Below, one piece after another: positions 7,465 through 14,309 of a stretch of 17,500 nucleotides of DNA. The translations under genes were made by a program, and so were the position numbers. Below the pieces are notes generated by a model, which worked only from the letters and a program-made list of their open reading frames with translations, had not been told where the DNA came from and did no database searches. Each line of letters starts with the position of its first letter. Position 1 is the stretch's first letter. The stretch lies in assembly GCA_964469935.1 (NCBI GenBank), contig CAYXZQ010000038.1, positions 1 to 17,500 of the forward strand, given 5' to 3'. This DNA comes from CAYXZQ01 sp964469935. GTDB taxonomy: Archaea; Nanobdellota; Nanobdellia; Woesearchaeales; DSVV01.

Positions 7465-7486
7465 AAATCATGCTTTATAGCCTGCA

Positions 7487-7855
7487 ATGGCAGACAATAT
7501 ATTCGTTGTGCAGAAGCATTTCGCAAGGAGCCTGCACTGGGATTTCAGGCTCGGGATGGACGGTGTGCTGAAGTCATGGGCAGTACCCAAAGAGCCGACA
7601 ATGGACACCGGCGTGAGGCGGCTTGCGATAGCTGTAGATGACCATGACATGTCCTATGCGGATTTCGAGGGCGGGATACCGAAAGGCGAGCAGGGCGCAG
7701 GCACTGTCCAGCTATGGGACAGGGGGACTTACAGGCTTATCGACAGGAAGGACTACAAGCTGGTCTTCGAGCTTCACGGAAAAAAGCTGAAAGGGGAGTT
7801 TGTGCTCGTGCAGATGAAGGGCAGGCAGTGGCTGCTGTTCAAGAAGAAAGAATAA
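7487..7855 (+). CDS. Stand-alone LigD-type 3'-phosphoesterase
   Basis: 122 residues matching the phosphoesterase (PE) domain that bacteria fuse to the ligase and polymerase of LigD in non-homologous end joining. The domain trims 3'-phosphates and 3'-ribonucleotides from DNA ends with a metal. Visible are FVVQKHFARSLHWDFRL (6-22), GVLKSWAVPKEP (26-37), DDHDMSYADFEGGIPKGEQG (51-70) and TVQLWDRGTY (73-82). His11, His17, Asp19, Arg21 and His53 correspond by motif position to the catalytic and metal-binding set of Pseudomonas LigD. The length is that of a complete free-standing archaeal PE protein, so this is not a fragment. No ligase, primase-polymerase or Ku gene is nearby. The start is leaderless-type, with a TATA-like box about 27 bases upstream. 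A role in healing DNA 3' ends is inferred from the family. Confidence 0.92.
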   Translation: MADNIFVVQKHFARSLHWDFRLGMDGVLKSWAVPKEPTMDTGVRRLAIAVDDHDMSYADFEGGIPKGEQGAGTVQLWDRGTYRLIDRKDYKLVFELHGKKLKGEFVLVQMKGRQWLLFKKKE

Positions 7856-7867
7856 GGAGGAAAAAGA

Positions 7868-7903
7868 TTTTTATATGATTTAGGATTCGTCCTCCATGGT
7901 GAT
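7868..7903 (+). promoter_or_regulatory. Promoter and ribosome-binding site of AlaX
   Basis: TTTTTATAT (7868-7876) is centred about 35 bases before the ATG at 7907, and GGTGAT (7898-7903) ends 3 bases before it. The same arrangement precedes the GAPDH gene, so AlaX is probably expressed on its own as well as by read-through from the phosphoesterase 51 bases upstream. Confidence 0.5.
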
Positions 7904-7906
7904 AAT

Positions 7907-8611
7907 ATGGAAGAGCTCTATCTTGATGACTGCTACATGAAGGAATTCGACGCTGTCGTGGAGTCGGTCAAGGACGACAAGTTCGTCGTCCTCGGCAGGA
8001 CAGCGTTCTACCCCAATGCAGGGGGCCAGCCCCATGACACTGGCAAGCTAGTGCGGGAGGCTGACGGTGAAGAGTTCCCAGTTGTATTTGCAGGCAAGTT
8101 CGGAGGCGTGGTAAGCCATGAGGTGTCGAAGCCCGGGCTGAAGGCAGGAGACAAGGTCAAAGGGTTCATCGACTGGGACAGGAGATATATACATATGAGG
8201 ATGCATACTGCTGCGCATATCCTGTCCAGGGTGCTCTACATGGAGGCAGGCGCGCACACATCCGGTAACCAGCTGGGTGAGGAGCAGTCAAGGATAGATT
8301 TCACTCTTGAGAACCTTGATAAGGACAAGGTCCAGGGCTGGATAGACAGGACAAATGGGATAATCGCAAAGGCTCTGCCTATAAAGATAGAGGAGATATC
8401 GCGCGAGGAGGCCATGGCGAAGTTCGAGGGGCCGTCCAAGCACCTGATGGCTGATTTGCCCGTGCTGCGCGTGATAAACATCGAGGGTTTCGACATCCAG
8501 TCCTGCGGGGGCACGCACGTGAAGAACACCGGGGAGATTGGGAAGCTCGAGCTTGTCAAGACCCAGAACAAGGGCAAGAACAACAGACGCATATACTACA
8601 GTGTTGTTTAA
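7907..8611 (+). CDS. alaX: Alanyl-tRNA editing protein AlaX (AlaX-M type)
   Basis: Free-standing trans-editing enzyme that hydrolyses Ser- or Gly-tRNA(Ala) made in error by AlaRS. The 234 residues are close to the roughly 215 of Pyrococcus AlaX-M. The glycine-rich motif FYPNAGGQPHDTG (34-46), which in AlaX-M helps reject correct Ala-tRNA, is present. Metal-binding motifs are MHTAAH (His100, His104) and CGGTH (Cys200, His204). It therefore corresponds to the editing domain of AlaRS plus the preceding beta-barrel. The window also encodes an AlaRS with its own intact editing site (14293-16824), so this adds a second proofreading step. Its TAA stop overlaps, on the opposite strand, the stop of the aspartic protease gene. 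Confidence 0.95.
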   Translation: MEELYLDDCYMKEFDAVVESVKDDKFVVLGRTAFYPNAGGQPHDTGKLVREADGEEFPVVFAGKFGGVVSHEVSKPGLKAGDKVKGFIDWDRRYIHMRMHTAAHILSRVLYMEAGAHTSGNQLGEEQSRIDFTLENLDKDKVQGWIDRTNGIIAKALPIKIEEISREEAMAKFEGPSKHLMADLPVLRVINIEGFDIQSCGGTHVKNTGEIGKLELVKTQNKGKNNRRIYYSVV

Positions 8612-9030
8612 TAATGTCTTGTGGTTCTCTTTAGTTTGACTCTTTCACCTGCTTCATCAAATGATATTATAAACTTGCTGAAAAATCCAACTCTTCCTAG
8701 TAAAACTGGAAAATCAAACTTTCCCAGTATCACTTTGACAGGAATCTGAAAACTATATCTCTCATGTCCTTTGGAAACCGTGATTCTCATTCTAGTTTCG
8801 ACAGAATCAACCTTCCCGCCGATTCCAAATGATGGTGTGGTTTTTCCTTTCAGATCAAGACCTATAATCTCTGCAATATCTCTTGGAATTGCTGAGATAT
8901 CTGCACCGGAATCCAACAAAGCTATTGTCTCGATGCTCTCCTTTCCTTTGAGGACTACAGGGATTGATGGAGTCTTTACTTCTGTTCCATCAGGTCTATT
9001 GACTGTCTTATAACGAAAAGTGATTGTCAT
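8608..9030 (-). CDS. Retropepsin-like (clan AA) aspartic protease, putative
   Basis: 140 residues with a single-domain retropepsin-like layout: catalytic LLDSGADISAIP (38-49, Asp40), a glycine-rich flap-like segment FGIGGKVDS (68-76), and VLLGR (109-113), which fits the hydrophobic-hydrophobic-Gly element before the C-terminal helix. Such proteins act as homodimers, each chain giving one Asp. No signal peptide or membrane segment is seen, so a cytosolic protease or binding protein is likely; the substrate is unknown. Only 8 bases separate the start from the upstream DUF5678-like gene, with no obvious ribosome-binding site, so translation is probably coupled. The pair is visibly richer in A/T than its neighbours. 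The stop interlocks with that of AlaX in the sequence TTAA (8608-8611). Confidence 0.8.
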   Translation of the reverse strand: MTITFRYKTVNRPDGTEVKTPSIPVVLKGKESIETIALLDSGADISAIPRDIAEIIGLDLKGKTTPSFGIGGKVDSVETRMRITVSKGHERYSFQIPVKVILGKFDFPVLLGRVGFFSKFIISFDEAGERVKLKRTTRHY

Positions 9031-9038
9031 TTTCAGAA

Positions 9039-9233
9039 CTAAAATATCATTGTCTGTTTTTCAGGGACTCTTGTAATCAACGGACGTTTCGTTGGGCATT
9101 TTTCTTTTGCTTCCTTATAAACCTGTTTTACATCCCTACCATGCGAAACAATCTCCTGATTACAGATAGCTATCCATTTACCAATATAAGGGTCAACATT
9201 GGCCTTCATATAAAACTGGTAGTTTTTGTCCAT
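9039..9233 (-). CDS. Small DUF5678-like protein, 64 residues
   Basis: Function unknown. The core YIGKWIAICNQEIVSHGRD (16-34), a helix VKQVYKEAKEK (35-45) and the end PLITRVPEKQTMIF (51-64) match my memory of DUF5678 proteins, small alpha/beta proteins that often sit next to clan AA aspartic proteases in archaea and cyanobacteria. That association is recalled, not checked. I start it at the ATG 9231-9233: a TATA-like box is centred 26 bases upstream, fitting a leaderless RNA. A TTG-initiated version (9272, 77 residues) would translate through that box. Followed after 8 bases by the protease gene, the two form a compact two-gene unit. Confidence 0.7.
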   Translation of the reverse strand: MDKNYQFYMKANVDPYIGKWIAICNQEIVSHGRDVKQVYKEAKEKCPTKRPLITRVPEKQTMIF

Positions 9234-9252
9234 GATGCAGAGTAAGGTCTTA

Positions 9253-9267
9253 TTTTTTATAAATTTT
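9253..9267 (-). promoter_or_regulatory. TATA-like box of the DUF5678-like/protease pair
   Basis: Minus-strand AAAAATTTATAAAAA, centred 26-27 bases before the ATG at 9233. This is exact leaderless spacing and fixes the start of the small gene. Confidence 0.6.
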
Positions 9268-9360
9268 TCCAATAGATTTCCGGAAAATCATGAAACAGGT
9301 CTTTGCTTGGGATGACTGCAGGGCATGTGAAATGCTCGCAGAATCATGAAATCATGACAT

Positions 9361-9432
9361 AATATTTATATACTTCATGCATTTTGTAATTCTTGAAAAA
9401 AGGGGAATTCTCAGAAAAAGATAGAAGGTGAT
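9361..9432 (+). promoter_or_regulatory. Promoter and ribosome-binding site of the PurM-like gene
   Basis: AATATTTATATAC (9361-9373) is a TATA-like box that would start RNA near 9393, giving a leader of about 45 bases with AAGGTGAT (9425-9432) as ribosome-binding site before the TTG start at 9438. Three ATCATGA copies (9287-9293, 9343-9349, 9351-9357) lie just upstream and could be regulator sites, though short repeats like this arise by chance. Confidence 0.45.
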
Positions 9433-9437
9433 GCCAC

Positions 9438-11126
9438 TTGGCTGAGTTTGTTTACCATGAAAGCGTGATATTCAAGGACCTGGCGCTTGCAAAGGAATTC
9501 GCAAAGCTGCTGGGGATTACAAGTAGGTTTGCTGACAAAAAATACATCAAAGATATCCATGAAAACGAACAGGGGACGTTCGCAATGGAAGTCAGGGAAG
9601 GGTATGACCTTCTGGTTGTCCCGCTCTCCGCAGGTCATGACACGAAAGAAGAGGGCCTGACAAAGACTCTCAATGACCTGTACTATAAGCTTGAGAAAAG
9701 GAAGATTCTGAGAAAGATTGTCTCATATACAGCCAAAGGACTCAAATCAATAGATGACCTTATATCCCGCAGGTCTTGGGAAAAGGAAGGGTTATTCAAA
9801 AATGCTTTAGGGAGCCTCGAGACCCCAGATGTCAAGGCCTATAAGAAAGCCTACGGCTATGTCGAGAACGCAGCCCGGTTCGGAGAAGCATTCTCAGAAG
9901 ACCAAGGGCTGGAGTCAAAGCTTCTTTCGATTGCAGACATCATGGACTGGGGCGTGCGAGGCGATGACCAGGGACTGATCGAAGCGGCATTGAAGGGTTT
10001 TTATGACGCGTGCAGGAAATATAAAGTCTGGATCGGAGGCGGTGAGTCAGCGATACTCAATGAGAGGGTCACATCTGATTTCAACATAACAGGAGCAGCG
10101 ACAATCGCAGTGCCGAAAGGGAAAATAAAGCCAGGCAAGTACGTGTTCAGGTTTGAAGGCAGGGAGCATTCCTACGTGATTGCCGAGCACAGGGGGCAGC
10201 TCATACTCCAGCGCTGCGACGGCCAGGGGACAAAGGGAGAGTTCAACATGGAGAGGATTCCCAGGGGCAGGGCCAATGCCTCTGACGCAGCAGCGATGTC
10301 AGAAGACGATCTCGGAAAGATGGTGATTGACAGGCTGCTCCTGAACGCGTTCTTTGCAGAGTCCAACAGCATGGTTCTTGTCAGGGAGTTCCTGAAAGGT
10401 GTTCAGGAGCTGGAAAGAGAGAACAGGACACATGCGCCCTATGTCGCGAATTTCGACACAGAATCAGACATATCAGGATACGGGGAAAGCCACTTCAACC
10501 CGACATCTGTCGCATTCGGTGCGATGAACAGGCATGATTTCTACAATCCACCTGTCCCAAAAGCAGGCCAGAGCGTCATCTTCGTCAGGTCACTTGATCC
10601 GGAAAAATGGAACGGCAGGTGCAATGGCTCGACACAATGGAGAAGAGATGCTGTAGCATACCATGGGGGTGACAGGGATTATCATCTCACGCCGGAGGGC
10701 AGCAAGACAGCCATGGCATTCGGCAATCCTGCCATTAAGTACTTCGAGCTCTTCCAGGGACTCTATAAAAAAGGTCTTGCATCCCTTGTGGGCCACGGCA
10801 GCGGAGGGGGTTGGGACAAGAAATTCGGCAAGGTGCTTGCCGCATTCGGCCTAGGGGGTGAGTTTGTGACGGGCTATGAGCCGTTCGAGGGCCACAGGAT
10901 ATCCAAGCAAGTGAATGGCTGGGGTGCACAGAAATGCGCTGACAAATACAATTTCTGCGGAGATGCCTGGGTGGTTGTCAGGAAAGGCAAAGAGGAGGAG
11001 ACAATCAAATACCTGAGAGAGAACGGGTTCGAAGGGGAGAATATCGGTCAGTTAGAGCACATGGAAACGCCGAAAATCAGGTTCACTTTCAGGAGCATCG
11101 GTGATACAGCAGAATTCGTCTATTGA
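9438..11126 (+). CDS. PurM-superfamily (AIR synthase-related) protein with duplicated N-module
   Basis: 562 residues, longer than PurM (about 345) and shorter than PurL (over 700). The C-terminal part matches AIR synthase: KAGQSVIFVRS (375-385), FELFQGLYKKGLASLVGHGSGGG (436-458, like the KGL..AHITGGG segment) and FCGDAWVVVRKGKEEETIKYL (506-526). Two N-type modules seem to precede it. The second has CDGQGTK (260-266, PurM DGVGTK) and GYGES (347-351, PurM GGET). The first has a worn SAGHDTK (64-70), but a good GGGES (200-204) followed by SDFNITGAATIAVPKGKI (213-230), resembling PurM YDLAGFAVGVVEK. The order is therefore N-N-C. Superfamily members bind ATP and activate amide or carboxyl oxygens; the actual substrate is unknown and I would not assign purine synthesis. 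The first possible start is TTG at 9438, since an in-frame stop lies just upstream; AGGTGAT ends 5 bases before it. Confidence 0.7.
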   Translation: MAEFVYHESVIFKDLALAKEFAKLLGITSRFADKKYIKDIHENEQGTFAMEVREGYDLLVVPLSAGHDTKEEGLTKTLNDLYYKLEKRKILRKIVSYTAKGLKSIDDLISRRSWEKEGLFKNALGSLETPDVKAYKKAYGYVENAARFGEAFSEDQGLESKLLSIADIMDWGVRGDDQGLIEAALKGFYDACRKYKVWIGGGESAILNERVTSDFNITGAATIAVPKGKIKPGKYVFRFEGREHSYVIAEHRGQLILQRCDGQGTKGEFNMERIPRGRANASDAAAMSEDDLGKMVIDRLLLNAFFAESNSMVLVREFLKGVQELERENRTHAPYVANFDTESDISGYGESHFNPTSVAFGAMNRHDFYNPPVPKAGQSVIFVRSLDPEKWNGRCNGSTQWRRDAVAYHGGDRDYHLTPEGSKTAMAFGNPAIKYFELFQGLYKKGLASLVGHGSGGGWDKKFGKVLAAFGLGGEFVTGYEPFEGHRISKQVNGWGAQKCADKYNFCGDAWVVVRKGKEEETIKYLRENGFEGENIGQLEHMETPKIRFTFRSIGDTAEFVY

Positions 11127-11227
11127 GCATGCCTCTGCCATATGCAATGGAGGGCTTGCCATGAAATTATAAACATTTCGATAGTTTCCCACTGAAAAAA
11201 GGTTCTGTAAAACCCCATAACCGCAAT

Positions 11228-11237
11228 CTTTATTTAC
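11228..11237 (+). promoter_or_regulatory. TATA-like box of the DNA polymerase gene
   Basis: CTTTATTTAC is centred 21 bases before the ATG at 11253 and 27 bases before a second in-frame ATG at 11259. No Shine-Dalgarno site is seen, so the message is probably leaderless and either ATG could serve. The rest of the 126-base gap after the PurM-like gene shows no feature I can name. Confidence 0.45.
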
Positions 11238-11252
11238 ATCAATCTTTTCTAG

Positions 11253-13550
11253 ATGGTAATGAAGGGCTATATCGTCACAATTTCTTACAAGGCATCAGGG
11301 GCGGGGGCAACCATCGAGATGATCGGAAGGCTCGACAACGGCGAGTCTTTCCTTGCAAGGGTGCCGTTCGCTCCGTATTTCTACATCAGGAAGAAGGACC
11401 TCAAAAAGGCCCAGGAGATACAGGAGACAGAGCACGAAGACACCGGGCTCAAGACATTTGACGGGAAGCCTGTCGCAAGGATAATCCTGACTAAGCCGTC
11501 GGAGGTGCCCGAGGTCAGGAAAGCATACGAGGAAGAGGGCATAACGACCTATGAGTCTGACATCAGGTTTGTCCAGAGGTATTTCATGGACAAGGACATC
11601 ATGGGCACTGTCGAGCTTTCAGGCGAGTATGAGAAAGGCGACAATGTCGACAGGGTGTATGAAAACCCGCAGATAAAGGCTGTGAAGCCCTATGACGTGA
11701 AGCTCAGGACGCTGTCGCTTGACATCGAGACAGACAAGGATTTCGAGAGGATCTATTCCGCTTCTGTCATCTGCGATGATGTGAAGGAGGTGCACATAGT
11801 CACAGGCAAGAGGACAAAGGGCTCGATAATCTACAGGACAGAAGAGGACCTGCTCAACGCGCTTGTCGAAAGGATCAGGGAGCTCGACCCTGATATCATC
11901 GTCGGCTGGAACATCATCGATTTCGACCTGAAGGTAATCGAGAAGCGGCTCAAGCACTTCAGGATACCTTTTACTATCGGCAGGGACGAGAGGGTCGCTG
12001 TCATACGCCAGCAGCAGGATTTCTTCAGGGACAGCTCAGTGAATGTCTCAGGAAGGATAGTCTTCGACGGCATCTCGCTCCTCAAGCAGGCGTTCCTGTC
12101 ATATCCTGACTACAAGCTTGATACAGTCGCCCATGAGGTGCTGGGCGAGAGGAAGGTCGAGCTCGAGCCTGGTTTCTGGGACAGGTTCCCCCAGACAGTG
12201 AAGGACGACCCTGCAAAGGTCGTCAAGTACAACCTGAAGGATTCGCAGCTCGTGCTGGACATACTGGCAAAGCTCAAGCTCATCGAGCTCATGGTAAAGA
12301 AATCCCTGATTACCGGGATGCAGCTTGACAGGGTGAAGGGAAGCGTCGCATCGCTCGATTCATTGTATATCCGGAATGCAAGAAAGCAGGGCTATGTCTG
12401 CCCGAACTCATCCTTCGGCGAGAGGGAGGAAAGGATAAAGGGAGCCTATGTCATGGATCCAAAGCCGGGCATATATGACTACGTAGGGGTGCTTGATTTC
12501 AAGAGCCTGTATCCGTCGATAATACGGACATACAACATCGACCCCATTGCCCACAACAAGAAAGGCACCATCATCGCGCCGAACGGCGCAAGGTTCATCG
12601 ATTCAGAGGGCATCCTGCCGCAGATAATCAAGACCCTCGGCGAGGAGAGGGACAAGGCAAAGGCCGAGAAGGACGAGGTGAAGAGCTACGCAATCAAGAT
12701 CATCATGAACTCGTTCTACGGCGTGCTCGCAAACCCCTCCTGCAGGTTCTACAGCCTGGAGATGGGAAACGCCATAACATCATTTGCAAGAGAGACGATA
12801 AAGGAGACTGCGAAACTGATAGAGGACAAGGGCTTTGACGTGCTCTACGGGGACACTGATTCAGTGTTCGTGGACCTCGGGACTGACAATTACGATGATG
12901 CAAGGAAGAAAGGCGACGGTATATCGTCATACGTCAACAGGCATTTTGAAAAGAAGGTCAAGGAAGTGTTCGGCAGGAGATCCTATCTCGAGCTCGAGTT
13001 CGACAAGATGTTCAAGGTACTTATGCTTCCGAGGATGCGGGGCGGGGAGGCAGGGGCAAAGAAGAGATATGCCGGGCTCCAGGTCAAGGACGGCAAGGAG
13101 AAGATAAAGGTCACAGGCATGGAGATTGTCAGGCGCGACTGGACCGACCTTGCAAAGGAGTTCCAGTGGGAGCTCCTCGACAGGGTGTTCCACAAGAAAG
13201 AGGTCGCAAAATACATAAAGAAGATCGTCGAGGACGTGCGGAAAGGAAAGCACGACGACAAGCTCATATACAGGAAATCCATAAGGAAGGACCTCAAGGA
13301 ATATGTAAAGACGACCCCGCCGCATGTGAAGGCTGCAAGGATGCTGCCGAAGCTGACCTCGAATGTGATAGAGTACTACATGACTGTGAGCGGCCCCGAG
13401 CCCGTGAGCATGAGGAAGAGTTCTATCGACTATGAGCATTACATCGAGAAGCAGATAAGGCCGATTGCAGAGACGATCCTGACCCTGTATGGGACTGATT
13501 TCGAGGAGACAATGACAAGCTCGAAGCAGAAGAACCTCTTCGACTACTGA
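11253..13550 (+). CDS. polB: Family B DNA polymerase, Pol II-like
   Basis: 765 residues with all polymerase and proofreading motifs. Exonuclease: LSLDIETD (Asp157, Glu159), VGWNIIDFDL (217-226, Asp225) and YNLKDSQLV (Tyr326, Asp330). Polymerase: motif A DFKSLYPSIIRT (415-426), motif B KIIMNSFYG (482-490) and motif C YGDTDSVFV (532-540, Asp534 and Asp536). It follows E. coli Pol II (783 residues) from the N-terminus (GYIVTISYKASGAG) to the C-terminus, including GSVASLDSLYIRNARKQGYV, RMRGGEAGAKKRYAGL, LIYRKSIRKDLKEY, TPPHVKAAR and SGPEPVSMRKSSIDYEHYI. It ends in QKNLFDY, a likely sliding-clamp-binding tail. It could be a replicative or translesion/repair polymerase; the window cannot tell. Its stop lies 3 bases from the convergent membrane-protein gene. 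Confidence 0.96.
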   Translation: MVMKGYIVTISYKASGAGATIEMIGRLDNGESFLARVPFAPYFYIRKKDLKKAQEIQETEHEDTGLKTFDGKPVARIILTKPSEVPEVRKAYEEEGITTYESDIRFVQRYFMDKDIMGTVELSGEYEKGDNVDRVYENPQIKAVKPYDVKLRTLSLDIETDKDFERIYSASVICDDVKEVHIVTGKRTKGSIIYRTEEDLLNALVERIRELDPDIIVGWNIIDFDLKVIEKRLKHFRIPFTIGRDERVAVIRQQQDFFRDSSVNVSGRIVFDGISLLKQAFLSYPDYKLDTVAHEVLGERKVELEPGFWDRFPQTVKDDPAKVVKYNLKDSQLVLDILAKLKLIELMVKKSLITGMQLDRVKGSVASLDSLYIRNARKQGYVCPNSSFGEREERIKGAYVMDPKPGIYDYVGVLDFKSLYPSIIRTYNIDPIAHNKKGTIIAPNGARFIDSEGILPQIIKTLGEERDKAKAEKDEVKSYAIKIIMNSFYGVLANPSCRFYSLEMGNAITSFARETIKETAKLIEDKGFDVLYGDTDSVFVDLGTDNYDDARKKGDGISSYVNRHFEKKVKEVFGRRSYLELEFDKMFKVLMLPRMRGGEAGAKKRYAGLQVKDGKEKIKVTGMEIVRRDWTDLAKEFQWELLDRVFHKKEVAKYIKKIVEDVRKGKHDDKLIYRKSIRKDLKEYVKTTPPHVKAARMLPKLTSNVIEYYMTVSGPEPVSMRKSSIDYEHYIEKQIRPIAETILTLYGTDFEETMTSSKQKNLFDY

Positions 13551-13553
13551 TTT

Positions 13554-14309
13554 CTAGTCGAACAGCTCGTATGAGGCCACGACGCAGGGCGCGAGAAGCA
13601 TGACCCAGAACACCAGCTCCTCGAGCGGGAATCCTATGCTCCCTAACTGCAGCCAGGCCAGGTAGTAGCCAGGGTATATCCACAAGCTCAGAATGACCGC
13701 AGCTATCTCGAAGAGAAGCGATAATACGAAGAAATAAGGCACGATCTTTGCCATGGGCCTAATTATGCCAGGCTTTCTCGCAGCAGAGACGGCAATAGGG
13801 AGGGCTATGATGAAGATGCCCATCCAGAGATAGGCGAACGGGAAGATAAGAAGGCTCGGCGCAAGGAGCTTGACAAAGAGGTATATGATCAGAATGCTGC
13901 CCGTAAGGATGAAGATTTTCTGGTGGCTTCCCTTCTGCTCTCTTTTGAACATGTACAGGTAATATATGAGGGGGACGTAGACCGACAGGATGCACCATAT
14001 GAAGATCTCGACGACAGTGGTCCCGAGGAACCTGTAGCTTATGACTGATGAAGGGACAAGCCACTGGCTGTTTGCCACGCCAAGGTTGTCTATGATGATT
14101 GCCGTCGGAAGGGCTGTTGCAAGAGAGAAGATAATGCTGTCTTTTATGCCTTCGGGGTATCTCCATGAGATATAGATTGCCGGAAGCCCGAGGAACAAGA
14201 CTGTAGCGCCGAGGACACCTGCCCTTGCATAGATTGTTATTAAGAATGACAAGACCGCTAGCACGATCAGGATGATGTGGTCCTTTATCCTTTCAGATGC
14301 TCTTTTCAT
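13554..14309 (-). CDS. Multi-pass membrane protein, lycopene cyclase domain-like
   Basis: 251 residues with about seven to eight hydrophobic segments (near 12-28, 32-48, 58-73, 98-121, 131-149, 153-175, 188-210, 230-247). The segment SLWIYPGYYLAW followed by GFPLEELVFW (226-235) is the PxEE signature of the CrtYc/CrtYd-type lycopene cyclase domain. A weaker counterpart in the first half is VVEIFIW (99-105) after SQWLVP, so the protein may hold two related halves, as fused cyclases do. Known members cyclise carotenoids or act on carotenoid precursors, but no other carotenoid gene is present here, so the substrate is uncertain. The ATG at 14309 lies inside the end of the AlaRS gene (17-base overlap, same strand), which implies cotranscription and coupled translation. 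No Shine-Dalgarno site is seen. Confidence 0.65.
   Translation of the reverse strand: MKRASERIKDHIILIVLAVLSFLITIYARAGVLGATVLFLGLPAIYISWRYPEGIKDSIIFSLATALPTAIIIDNLGVANSQWLVPSSVISYRFLGTTVVEIFIWCILSVYVPLIYYLYMFKREQKGSHQKIFILTGSILIIYLFVKLLAPSLLIFPFAYLWMGIFIIALPIAVSAARKPGIIRPMAKIVPYFFVLSLLFEIAAVILSLWIYPGYYLAWLQLGSIGFPLEELVFWVMLLAPCVVASYELFD

Noticed and set aside
6003..7486. Replication origin next to the Cdc6-like ATPase
   Set aside because: The flanking gaps are short promoter regions with no ORB-like inverted repeats, and the ATPase is not clearly Orc1/Cdc6.
9234..9272. TTG-initiated longer form of the DUF5678-like gene
   Set aside because: The extra codons lie across the promoter; the ATG at 9233 has exact leaderless spacing.
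9273..9437. Repeated ATCATGA words as an origin or regulator array
   Set aside because: Three 7-base copies with irregular spacing and no matching inverted copies or ORB-like boxes; chance is sufficient.
12927..13439. Minus-strand open frame of 170 codons opposite the DNA polymerase
   Set aside because: Shadow of the conserved palm/thumb region; no independent coding signs.
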